Shown: in pieces, positions 1 through 10,116 of the stretch
How the letters are laid out: the number at the start of each line of letters is the position of its first letter
Position numbering within the stretch: position 1 is the first letter of the stretch
DNA from: Sthenelais limicola
Taxonomy: Eukaryota; Annelida; Polychaeta; Phyllodocida; Sigalionidae
NCBI GenBank assembly: GCA_942159475.1
Contig: OW804096.1
Span: 142,407,951-142,471,950, forward strand
Direction: 5' to 3'
DNA length: 64,000 bases
Notes under the pieces: model-generated
What the model was told of the DNA's origin: nothing
The model's input: only the letters and a program-made list of their open reading frames with translations
Database searches by the model: none
Made by a program: the position numbers and the translations under genes

Positions 1-1500
1 CATTGTACAAACACTCCCCTCTCCCTGTCTGTAGACAATAGAGCTACTACACAACAACATTGTACAAACACTCCCCTCTCCCTGTCTGTAGACAATAGAG
101 CTACTACACAACAACATTGTACAAACACTCCCCTCTCCCTGTCTGTAGTAGACAATAGAGCTATACCTACTACACAACACCATTGTACAAACACTCCCCT
201 CTCCCTGTCTGTAGTAGACAATAGAGCTATACCTACTACACAACACCATTGTACAAACACTCCCCTCTCCCTGTCTGTAGACAATAGAGCTACCTACTAC
301 ACAACACCATTGTACAAACACTCCCCTCTCCCTGTCTGTAGTAGACAATAGAGCTACCTACTACACAACAACATTGTACAAACACTCCCCTCCCCCTGTC
401 TGTAGACAATAGAGCTACCTACTACACAACAACATTGTACAAACACTCCCCTCTCCCTGTCTGTAGACAATAGAGCTACCTACTACACAACAACATTGTA
501 CAAACACTCCCCTCTCCTGTCTGTAGACAATAGAGCTACCTACTACACAACAACATTGTACAAACACTCCCCTCTCCCTGTCTGTAGACAATAGAGCTAC
601 CTACTACACAACAACATTGTACAAACACTCCCCTCTCCCTGTCTGTAGACAATAGAGCTACCTACACAACAACATTGTACAAACACTCCCCTCCCCCTGT
701 CTGTAGACAATAGAGCTACCTACTACACAACAACATTGTACAAACACTCCCCTCTCCCTGTCTGTAGACAATAGAGCTACCTACTACACAACAACATTGT
801 ACAAACACTCCCCTCTCCCTGTGTGTAGACAATAGAGCTACCTACTACACAACAACATTGTACAAACACTCCCCTCTCCCTGTCTGTAGACAATAGAGCT
901 ACCTACTACACAACAACATTGTACAAACACTCCCCTCTCCCTGTCTGTAGACAATAGAGCTACCTACTACACAACAACATTGTACAAACACTCCCCTCCC
1001 CCTGTCTGTAGACAATAGAGCTACCTACTACACAACAACATTGTACAAACACTCCCCTCTCCCTGTCTGTAGACAATAGAGCTACCTACTACACAACAAC
1101 ATTGTACAAACACTCCCCTCCCCCTGTCTGTAGACAATAGAGCTACCTACTACACAACAACATTGTACAAACACTCCCCTCCCCCTGTCTGTAGACAATA
1201 GAGCTACCTACTACACAACAACATTGTACAAACACTCCCCTCTCCCTGTCTGTAGACAATAGAGCTACCTACTACACAACAACATTGTACAAACACTCCC
1301 CTCCCCCTGTCTGTAGACAATAGAGCTACCTACTACACAACAACATTGTACAAACACTCCCCTCTCCCCCTGTCTGTAGACAATAGAGCTACCTACTACA
1401 CAACAACATTGTACAAACACTCCCCTCTCCCTGTCTGTACACAATAGAGCTACCTACTACACAACAACATTGTACAAACACTCCCCTCTCCCTGTCTGTA
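1..1500. repeat. 61-bp tandem satellite (about 24 units, runs off the window start)
   Basis: The unit is 61 bp and contains CATTGTACAAACACTCCCCT, then CTCCCTGTCTGTAGACAATA, then GAGCTACCTACTACACAACA. Early units vary in length (TAG duplication, loss of CTAC), while later ones are very uniform. CTCTCC/CTCCCC single-base variants alternate among units. It includes the palindrome TTGTACAA and the small hairpin TGTCTGTAGACA. It begins before base 1. Confidence 0.97.
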
Positions 1501-1599
1501 AACATAGGCATGCTATCTATACATGCTGGACCAGGCCTACAACATGTATACATACCCCTTCCACAATGTCGCAAAGTATTAGCAAGTTACTGAAATGTT

Positions 1600-2283
1600 G
1601 AGGGAGGGAGAGAGAGAGAGAGACAGACAGAGAGACAGAGATAAAGCAGACAGATAGGGAGACATACAGAGAGAGAGAGATAGCGAGCGAGAGAGGGAGA
1701 GAGGAGAGGGAGAGAGAGAGAAAGAGAGGGAGAGAGAGAGCGAGAGAGAAAAGGGAGAGAGAAGAGGGAGAGAGAGAAGGGAGAGGGAGGGAACGAGGGA
1801 GAGAGAGGGAGAGAGAGAGAAGAGGGAGAGAGAAGGGAGGGAGAGAGGAGAGGGAGAGAGAGAAAGAGAGGGAGAGAGAGGGAGAGAGAAAAGGGAGAGA
1901 AGGGAGAGAGAGAGGAGAGGGAGAGAGAGGGAGAGAGGAGAGGGAGAGAGAGAGAAAGAGAGGCACAGAGAGAGTGAGAGAGAAAAGGGAGAGAGAAGAG
2001 GGAGAGAGAAGGGAGAGGGAGGGAACGAGGGAGAGAAAAGGGAGAGAGGGAAAGAGAGAGAGAGAGGGAGAGAAGAGGGAGAGAGGGGGGAGAGAGGGAG
2101 AGAGAGAGAAGAGGGAGAGAAGAGGGAGAGAAGAGGGAGAGAGAAGGGAGAGAGAGAGAAGAGGGAGAGAGGGAGAGAGAAGAGGGAGAGAGAGAAGGGA
2201 GAGAGAGGGGGACAGAGAGAGAAGGGAAGAATGAATAGAAAGAAAGAGTGTGGGAGAGAAAAAAAGGGGCTAGAGACAGAGGG
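1600..2283. repeat. Homopurine (GA/GGGA) tract
   Basis: About 680 bp is almost pure A/G on the + strand (GAGAGAG, GGGAGAGA, GAAGAGGGAGA blocks) with a few CAGA interruptions at 1620-1680. A polypurine-polypyrimidine mirror-rich tract of this length can form triplex DNA in vitro. The Ser/Leu/Pro-rich open frames on the minus strand are by-products. Confidence 0.97.
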
Positions 2284-2389
2284 AAAATCTGACCCTTTTA
2301 GCAATATGTAGTTCCATAGACAGCCATAGACACGGCCAGCTTTTGATCACCGAGTCATCAATCACTGGGATGGAGAAGGAACTGTCTAA

Positions 2390-2719
2390 TATATATATAC
2401 ATTTCATATGAGAGGTGCAATAGATATGAGAGGTGCAATAAATGGGGTGCTATAAAAATGTTCATATAGTATGCATACTATAAAAATGTAGTTGTCTAAA
2501 AATAGCTCTGACGTTACCTCCAAGCATGTAACAAATACCACAGGCATCTAGACAGAGTCGGCGGTGCTTGGACTATCTCTGATACTTGTTTCATACTTTT
2601 TCACTGATATCTGTTGATATTTGATCCAGTTTTATGCCCATATCATAAATATAGAATGGAACTCGCTGGCAATAATTGAAAATGCTATTGGACTTGATTC
2701 GTCTACGTAAGCACTCTGC
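2390..2719 (-). mobile_element. Short dispersed relative of the intron 6 body A
   Basis: Read on the minus strand, this matches both ends of the body at 16317-16916. Shared blocks include GGGGTGCTATAAAAAT and TAGTTGTCTAAAAATAGCTC at one side, and TTTTTCACTGATATCTG and ATAGAATGGAACTCGC at the other, plus one hairpin arm (TTGATTCGTC...GTAAGCAC). The middle is shorter and no 51-bp satellite is attached. It abuts a truncated M1 element at 2720. Confidence 0.8.
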
Positions 2720-2852
2720 TTTGGCATTGCATTGATTCTAGCAATCTGTTTAGTTAGGTTGAAGTGTATTTTGGACTTTATTTTCGTCTGAAATTTGGGT
2801 TATTTGAGAGGATTGGTGAAGATGAATTGTACATTTTCTGAAAATCTGACCC
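2720..2852 (+). mobile_element. M1 MITE, left-truncated
   Basis: The right half of the M1 consensus runs from GGCATTGCATTGATTCTAGC to the terminal GAAAATCTGACCC. The left half is missing where the body A relative ends. Confidence 0.85.
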
Positions 2853-3002
2853 ATAAAATTCACACCTCGCACATTATTTCTAACCTCTCCACACGCTGGA
2901 TTGTCCTGACATTCTTTTTTCTTTTAGAACGGCGTGGCTTTGTATTAGTAGAGAAATATAACTACATGAAATATCCATTAGAGATCTAGTCTACTGACAA
3001 GA

Positions 3003-3060
3003 AGGGGTTTGCATGTGCCACTGCGCATGCCTGTTACAGTGCATGCTGGGATGGATTCTC
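3003..3060 (-). mobile_element. M2 MITE, end fragment
   Basis: It reads AAGGGGTTTGCATG, then GCGCATGCCTGTTACAGTGC, the reverse complement of the right end of M2 (GCACTG...CATGCGCAGTG...CAACTCCCC). The rest of the element is absent. Confidence 0.65.
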
Positions 3061-3080
3061 ATCGGATCTGGCATACAAAT

Positions 3081-3474
3081 GTGATGTGTTTCAGGTAAAT
3101 GAGTCACAAGTCGCAAAATTGATATTTTTCGTAGTGTTTTTATCACAAGATCCCTTTATTGAAATATTCTGATATTTAGAAGGTTTAGCACTTATAGTCA
3201 TATGAATCCATGTAACAAATTTCGGGACATTGTATTAAATATACCCTTGAGTTTTGAAGGCCTTTGTATGGAATATATTTAGTTACTTTACTGATAATTA
3301 CTCATCCAGATTTTTTCCAAAAATAAAATCTCTACCATAAAATATAGAAATACTTCTTAAATGTCCTTCATGTTTACTATCATTGGAATCAGCTTGATCT
3401 CCTCTTTTAAAATATGGTGATATCTTAAAATCCATATTTTGCGACCTATGACCAATTTTCCTAAAACGGATCAC
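3081..3474 (+). mobile_element. M3 MITE, full copy
   Basis: About 394 bp bounded by GTGATGTGTTTCAGG and the inverted right end CCTAAAACGGATCAC. Subterminal sequence GAGTCACAAGTCGCAAAA is mirrored by TTTTGCGACCTATGAC. No coding capacity. Confidence 0.9.
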
Positions 3475-3638
3475 ATATTTATTCATAATCCAAAATAGCC
3501 AGAACATTTTCAACAATCTTAGTCCTCATGATCTAGCTTGATCTGAGGACTCCATTTAATTGAAATGTATAATGAGAAGGTGATATTAAGAGTTGTCCTA
3601 TTGTATTAATTTACATTGGATGACTGATCAATGTATAT

Positions 3639-3873
3639 GGGTCAGATTTTCAGAAAATGTACAATTGGCAGCTCTACACATTTAGTTAATCCTGTTAAAT
3701 CAGGCTGTTAAATGATGAATACCAGGTATATCTGAGTATATTTGGTATTGTATTGATTTAAAGTAACAGTTCTGTTATGTTAAACTGCATTTTGAAGCTG
3801 TTTTTTGTCTTAAATTGGGGTTATAGGAGAGGATTGGGGAAGGTGAATTGTACATTTTCTGAAAATCTGACCC
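3639..3873 (+). mobile_element. M1 MITE, full copy
   Basis: 235 bp with terminal inverted repeats: GGGTCAGATTTTCAGAAAAT at the left and ATTTTCTGAAAATCTGACCC at the right, each followed by GTACAATT. This is the cleanest copy of the family. The interior is AT-rich with no open frame. Flanks read ATAT on both sides, a possible target duplication. Confidence 0.93.
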
Positions 3874-3899
3874 ATATTCCACAATGAACATGGAATGTT

Positions 3900-4025
3900 C
3901 AGTCTAGGCCCAAAGTTGAGAGAGTCCCTTCAAACGAAGGGAAAGCCTCTCGCCTCAAACCCTCAAAGTGCCATTATAATTCCATTAAGACCGCAAAATG
4001 TCATTATATTCCCATTAGAACGCGA
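3900..4025 (+). repeat. Old dispersed repeat (second copy at 35706-35800)
   Basis: Contains AGTCTAGGC, GTTGAGAGAGTCCCT and GGGAAAGCCTCT, then CCGCAAAATG and CCCATTAG. The same order of blocks recurs at 35706. Family unknown. Confidence 0.7.
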
Positions 4026-4129
4026 GGTCCTAGGCCAGGAAACTGATTAGCAAAGTAGGCTGACATACCATTCTTATCTGATCTGAGAGTTTGGACTTAG
4101 AGTGTGTTGTTTTTAGTTTTTGCACTGAA

Positions 4130-4194
4130 ATACAACTCCCATAATTCCTTGCATATCAGGGTCCAAGATGGCGACTATACAAATCCCCTATTCC
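4130..4194 (-). mobile_element. M2 MITE, left-end fragment
   Basis: The reverse complement reads AATAGGGGATTTGTATAGTC, GCCATCTTGG and GGAATTATGGGAGT, as at the left end of M2. Only about 65 bp remain. Confidence 0.7.
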
Positions 4195-4350
4195 CATCCA
4201 GCAGAGAATAACAATCATTTTTTCAAAGCACAAAAACATTGAAACAAAATAGGATCATTAGATAGACCGAAAATATTATTACATGTCCGTTACATGCAGC
4301 TAGACAGTTGATATATGTATTTCAGCATGAAATGTTGCTGTTGAATAAAC

Positions 4351-4630
4351 ATATGAACAATATATAGTTCCAATAAGAGTATATGTGAACAATATATAAT
4401 TCTAGTATATGAACAATGTATAGTTCTAATATATAGTATATGAACAATGTATAATTTTAGTATATAGTATATGAACAATGTATAATTTTAGTATATATAG
4501 TATATGAACAATGCATAATTCTAGTATATAGTATATGAACAATGTATAGTTCTAATATATAGTATATGAACAATGTATAATTTAGTAAATAATATATGAA
4601 CAAGGTATAAATTTAGTATATAGTATATGC
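4351..4630. repeat. AT-rich minisatellite, about 31-36 bp period
   Basis: Repeated blocks of TATATAGTATATGAACAATG followed by TATAATTCTAG or TATAGTTCTAA, about eight units with length variation. Open frames here are by-products. Confidence 0.9.
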
Positions 4631-5116
4631 TATTGGATATATAGGTAGCGTTTACGAACTAGGATCCTGGATATATCTTTTTCTACATAGTTTAAAGTAC
4701 ATTTTTTTCTACATAGTTCAAAGTTTTGTTACACAGAGGATTTCGATTAATTATCTTTTATAGAAATTTATATGTTTTCTAGTTTGTGTACATTTGGAAC
4801 GGGCATACATCTTGTTGGTCTGATTTACATGTAGTTGTCATGCCCGACAGTAGAGGGCAGGACAGGTAGTTTATTATTTAGTTTATAATGGTCACATAGA
4901 AGCAAATTACCCTAATTGTTCATGAAGCTGGGATATGTCAAATTTCCATTAGTGACTTTTCTGCCAAGTTCTAGATTGTGTTAAACATAAGTTCTGTAAA
5001 CCACTCAAACTGGTTTGTATAGATATGTACATGTTAAATGTTCTAAATATGATTATATAAAGTTACGCAACATGACGTTGGGCATTATTAAATATGAATT
5101 TATTATACATATAAAT

Positions 5117-5826
5117 AGGCTGCGATTTGGTCAATACTAGGTCAATTCGAGTATATTCGGCATTGCATTGATTCTAGCAATCTGTTTGGTTAGGTTGAAC
5201 TGTATTTTGAACTTTATTTTGGTCTGAAATTTGGGTTATTTGAGAAGATTGGCGAAGTTGAATTGTACATTTTCTGAAAATATGACCCATACGTAGACCT
5301 GTGTAGGCACAGTGCACATGGCCGTTCAAGGCTGTAAGTAACATGACTTAGTGTGAAATAAACAGTAAAATATCACCCAATAAGCCTGAGTGAGACAAAA
5401 CTACCCCAGTCTGTTATTATATGAACATTATATTTAAGTAAATGCATTACCTGGCATACATAGGTCAGATTTTCAGAAAGTGTACAATTCGCAGCTGTAC
5501 ACATTTAGTAAATTCTGCAAGATTAGGCTGCAATTTGGTCAATACTTAGTACATTCGAGTATATTTGGCATTGCATTGATTCTAGCAATCTGTTGGACTA
5601 GGTTGAACTGTATTTTGAACTTTAATTTCGTCTAAAATTTGGGTTATTTGAGAAGATTGGCGAAGGTTTCTGAAAATCTGACCCATAAGTAGGGTAGGCA
5701 CAGTGCACATGGCCGTTCAAGACTTGGTGTGAAATGAACAGCCTAGTAAAATATCAGAGACAAAATACCCCAGTCTGTTATTATACGAACATTATATTTA
5801 AGTAAATGCATTACCTGGCATACATA
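5117..5826 (+). repeat. Tandem duplication of an M1 element with its right flank
   Basis: A left-truncated M1 (5117-5288) plus 170 bp of flank is followed by a fuller M1 (5463-5684) plus about 140 bp of the same flank. Both flanks share GGCACAGTGCACATGGCCGT, CCCCAGTCTGTTATTATA and AAATGCATTACCTGGCATAC. The period is about 395 bp, and the copies differ by several small deletions. Confidence 0.88.
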
Positions 5827-6069
5827 CACAATCCTGGGCCTTATATTGAGTATGGTCATTTAGCTGGGGGCCGTTTTGTATTTACATGGGCCATGTTATT
5901 CATGGGAGTATATATACATTAGTGTATAAGCACAGGTAACACTGGCCGATACCACCCTCAGGCTCCTCCTGGTCAAATCGATTAGGCTCAAGCAGCAAGT
6001 CTAATCTAAAACATGGGATGGGGTCCTGGGGGCAATTTTACTGCACGGTCAGATCGTCAGAACATGTAT

Positions 6070-6419
6070 AATAGGGGACTTGCATAGCCGCCATTTTGAA
6101 TCATGATTCGCATGGAATTATGGGAGTAATGGTACAGTATGAAACCTATAGAAAACATATTATCTTTAGCTTGGAATATTTATCAGTGGTCCAATATCAA
6201 TATCCATGTGTTTTAGATGTTTCTATAAGATGTGACTTCATCTTTCCCATCATGCCTTTGGTTTCTATAGATCATTGACACAAACCATGATATTGGTAAA
6301 AACATTCTTGCAATTTTCGATAGAAATGTTGCTAAATATTTGTATGTCAGATTTCAACAGAATCCATCCCAGGATGCACTGTGACTGACATGCGCAGTGG
6401 CATATGCAATTCCCTTATT
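6070..6419 (+). mobile_element. M2 MITE, full copy
   Basis: About 350 bp from AATAGGGGACTTGCATAGCC to the inverted right end GCAATTCCCTTATT. Internal landmarks are GGAATTATGGGA, CATCATGC and ATGCGCAGTG. Non-coding. Confidence 0.9.
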
Positions 6420-6454
6420 GGCTGCTAATCACATTTGTAAAAAATTCAGTTAGA

Positions 6455-6580
6455 TTAAGCTGGAAAGTCATAAATCCTAGGTATATTTGGGTATATTTGG
6501 TATTGGAATGATTTAAAGAATCTGTTCATTTATATTGAACTGTAATTTAATTAATTTTGTCTTAAATATGGGTTATTTGA
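6455..6580 (+). mobile_element. M1 MITE fragment adjoining the 69-bp satellite
   Basis: An internal M1 segment (TATATTTGGTATTGGAATGA ... GGGTTATTTGAG) with both termini lost. The satellite begins exactly where the M1 similarity stops. Confidence 0.65.
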
Positions 6581-7404
6581 GTCATAATATGAGTAACGCT
6601 TGTAACAGCAGCAGAATATTGATAAATTCAGTCCTATAAGTCACAGTATGAGTAACTCTTGTATAAACTTATAGCAGCAGAATATTGATAAATCCAGTCC
6701 TATAAGTCACAATATGAGTAACTCTTGTATAAACATATAACAGCAGCAGAATATTGATAAATCCAGTCCTATAAGTCATAATATGAGTAACTCTTGTATA
6801 AACATATAACAACAGCAGAATATTGATAAATTCAGTCCTATAAGTCATAATATGAGTAACTCTTGTATAAACATATAACAGCGGCAGAATATTGATAAAT
6901 CCAGTCCTATAAGTCATAATATGAGTAACTCTTGTATACACATATAACAGCAGAATATTGATAAATCCTGTCCCATAAGTCACAGCATGAGTAACTCTTG
7001 TATAAACATTTAGTAGCAGAATATTGATAAATCCAGTCCTATAAGTCATAATATGAGTAACTCTTGTATAAACATATAACAGCAGCAGAATATTGATAAA
7101 TCCAGTCCTATAAGTCATAACATGAGTAACTCTTGTATAAACATATAGCAGCAGCAGAATATTGATAAATCGAGTCCTATAATTCATTCACAGTATGAGT
7201 AACTCTTGTATAACAATTTAGTAGCAGAATATTGATAAATTCAGTCCTATAAGTCATAATATCAGTAACTCTTGTATAAACATATAACAACAGCAGAATA
7301 TTGATAAATCCAGTCCTATAATTCACAGTATGAGTAACTCTTGTATAAACAAATAGCAGCAGCAGAATATTGATAATTCAGTCCTATAAGTCATAATATG
7401 AGTA
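6581..7404. repeat. 69-bp satellite, about 12 units
   Basis: The unit contains GTCATAATATGAGTAACTCT, then TGTATAAACATATAACAGCA, then GCAGAATATTGATAAATCCA and GTCCTATAA. Several units are 3-6 bp shorter through CAGCAG or TATAAC loss, which keeps a minus-strand frame open. About 45 bp of the unit resembles part of an older dispersed sequence at about 26960-27030 and 53820-53880. Confidence 0.93.
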
Positions 7405-7749
7405 AATTTGATGAGATTGTTTTGTTTATTACTGGACACGCATAATAGGTCTTTCTACTTCCACAAGAGTTAAAGGGAGAGATTTAAGAGAATTGCTGGC
7501 CCTAAATATGTTTGGAAAAAAAGAAATTTTGATTAACCTTTAGAGAGCCGTAACTTCTGTGGCAGCTTGATTGCATAGAGCTCTACCATAGAATGTGTCC
7601 TAAAGAATTGAGATTTCCCTTTACTTAAACTGAATAACTATTTTTTAATCAGCATCATTCGTTGATATGTTATAGGTATCTATAGACAACACAAAGATAT
7701 ATGTAAAATGCCCTAGCAACTATAAATTCAGCATAGTATTGAATATTAC

Positions 7750-7990
7750 TGACCTTTTGAAAAATGTACAATTGGCCCTCACCAATCGTCTCAAATAACC
7801 CAAATTTAAGACAAAAATTAGGTTCAAAATACAGTTCAACATAACCAGACAGATTTATTGAATGAATACAATACAAAACAAAATACACTCAGATGTACCT
7901 AGTATTTATCATACTTCACTCTATATAAATTTAGCAGAATTTGATAGATGTGTAGAACTGTAGATTGTGCATTTTCTGAAAATCTTTTGA
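7750..7990 (-). mobile_element. M1 MITE, diverged copy
   Basis: Interior in reverse orientation (CTCAAATAACCCAAATTTAA, ACAGTTCAACATAACCAGAC). The termini are degraded to CTGACCTTTTGAAAAATG and CATTTTCTGAAAATCTTTTG. Confidence 0.8.
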
Positions 7991-8163
7991 AAGAAGATTT
8001 CTGTATAAATATTATAGTATTTGAAAATTTCCTGAAAACTGTAATATAAAACTGACACATTATAAGTACTTTACTATATTTCTGATGAAGGATACACTGA
8101 GAAAAGTGATGTTACATTGTTCCTTAATAAATGAATAAAATCAAGCATTATTTTAATCCATTT

Positions 8164-8570
8164 GAGATGTGTTTCAGGAAAATGAGTCACAAGTCGCAAA
8201 AATGGTGTTTTCCAAAGTCGTTTACGTACAAGATCTCTTTGTTGGAATATTTTCATTTTTGGTGTGTCTAGTCCTTGTGGTTGTATCAATACATCTACCA
8301 AATTTCAAGACCTTTTATTAATTATATCAGTGCGTTTCTTAGATCATCCCATTGAGTATATTTGGCTACTTCACTGTTAATTATTCACCCAGAAACATTG
8401 CAAACGTTTTTTACAAAATAAAAATATCTAACTAAAAAGATAAAAGTACTTATTAGATGTCTTTAATGTTTACATTCATTAGAATCGGGTTCGTCTCATC
8501 TTTTCAAACATAGTGATATCTCGAAATCCCTATTTTGCGACTTATGACTTATTTTCCTAAAACGGATCAC
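8164..8570 (+). mobile_element. M3 MITE, full copy
   Basis: 407 bp from GAGATGTGTTTCAGG to AAAACGGATCAC, with the CACAAGTCGCAAAA / TTTTGCGACTTATG inner repeats. Flanked on both sides by ATTT, a possible target duplication. Confidence 0.9.
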
Positions 8571-8694
8571 ATTTGAGGGAACTGACCTCTATTTCTAAAT
8601 GAACTGCCTCAATTGGTTCACAGACTGCTGAGGAAGGACAATTTGGCCAGAATGAATTGCCTTTGTGTGGGCTCTTTACTCGCCACTGCTTTGT

Positions 8695-8929
8695 GGATCA
8701 GATTTTCAGAAAATGTACAATTGGCAGATCTACACATTCAGTAAATTCTGCTAAATTAGGCTGAAAAATGATGAATACCGGGTATATCTGAGTATATTTG
8801 GTATCGGATTGATTTAGAGTATTAGTTCTGTTAGGTTAAACTGCATTTTGAAGCTCGTTTCTGTCTTAAATGGGGGTTATTTGAGAGGATTGGTGAAGGC
8901 GAATTGTACATTTTCTGAAAATCTGACCC
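8695..8929 (+). mobile_element. M1 MITE, full copy
   Basis: 235 bp from GGATCAGATTTTCAG to CTGAAAATCTGACCC; the interior is close to the copy at 3639. Confidence 0.9.
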
Positions 8930-9185
8930 ATGTACCCCATTGGTCCTCCCGTAGCTTAAGTCAGCCATATTGCTGGGTACAGTTCGGGTGGTTATTTAAT
9001 TTTGTCCTTAATTAAAAGTTTAGTTAAAAAAAGAAGAAATAATAGGTTATTTAGGCAGTTTATTTGATTGAAGTCTTGGATGACTGGTCACCAGGTTTGG
9101 TAAAGTTAAGTCGTTATCTCATCGATATCTACAGAAATACATTGGTATGTTAGGCGCCGCGGTGAAATATTGGGGTTTATTCATT

Positions 9186-9523
9186 AATAGGGGAGTTGCA
9201 TAGCCGCCATTTTGAATCTTAATTCGCATGGAATTATGGGACTAATGGTACAGTATAAAATCTAACGAAAACATGTTATGTTCAGCATGGACTATTTATC
9301 AATGCTCTAATGTCAGTATCAATGTGTTATACATGTTTCCATAACCCTTGACTTCTTGCATTTGGTTTTCATAAATCATCTATACAAGCTATGATATTGG
9401 TGAAAACAATTTTGCAATTTTTTATAAAAATGTTGCCAAAGATTTCTATCTCAGACTTGAACTGAATCCGTCCCAGCATGCACTGTGACAGACATGCGCA
9501 GTGAGACATGCAACTCCCCTATT
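9186..9523 (+). mobile_element. M2 MITE, full copy
   Basis: 338 bp from AATAGGGGAGTTGCATAGCC to GCAACTCCCCTATT, the most symmetrical terminal repeats of the family. Confidence 0.92.
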
Positions 9524-10042
9524 ATATATATCATCATCACCATCGTCATTAAACAATTCATGATGCCATTGAAATGAACTGACTTCTTGCTATATATTTT
9601 CTTTTTATATTCACAGTACCTTTATTTCACTATTTAAATAGAAAAGAGCTGTATAATCTAATCTGGTTGAATTGATAAGTGGCAATGTTCTGTTACTGAT
9701 AACCTTTAACAAATGCCAGTTTGCATCAAAACTATTAATTATGAACATGTTTTGGGGGCAGAAAAGAATCAAAGGAAAAGATTCTATTTCCCTATCAATT
9801 GCTATTGTTTTATTTGATCTTTTTAAATTCCTGGGCTCTGGGTTATTACTTTTCTTTTACTGATATTTGATTTTTTTTTTAAAGATATTACCTTTTCATC
9901 AGAAATCTATTAAATAATGGATCCTGCTGAGTTACTTTTCTTGCTCTCCGTTTTTTCAAGTTTTCAATTAAAATGTCTAATTCTGGTTGATTAAATTGAC
10001 TTTCATGAGACTAATATTTGGCTTGTGTTGTTGTTTTTCCAG
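9524..10042 (+). other. End of intron 1: no further feature
   Basis: AT-rich unique sequence leading to the exon 2 acceptor. A 63-codon open frame at 9672 has no recognisable similarity. Confidence 0.6.
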
Positions 10043-10116
10043 AGATTTCCTGCCGAGAGGTTCAGGTATTGTCACAAGACGACCCTTGGTGCTGCAGTTG
10101 ATAAACGCACCAACAG
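10043..10116 (+). CDS. Dynamin exon 2 (switch I / G2)
   Basis: This 74-nt exon reads [14 protein letters not shown] and then [10 protein letters not shown]. The first base completes an Arg codon begun in the unseen exon 1, and the last base starts a Glu codon finished in exon 3. The Thr of GIVTRRP corresponds to Thr65 of human dynamin-1, the switch I residue that helps position the catalytic water and Mg2+. The acceptor is a T-rich tract ending in ttttccag and the donor is GTAAGT. The length of 74 nt is the conserved dynamin exon 2 size. Confidence 0.96.

Noticed and set aside
1579..2304. 241-codon Ser/Leu/Pro-rich minus-strand frame and its 86-codon Arg/Glu-rich + strand partner
   Set aside because: They are translations of a homopurine tract.
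6669..7187. 172-codon minus-strand repeat protein
   Set aside because: It is a by-product of the 69-bp (23-codon) satellite period.
1..10042. Dynamin exon 1 (P-loop GQSAGKSS)
   Set aside because: I looked for the P-loop coding sequence upstream of exon 2 and did not find it; the exon is most likely before the window.
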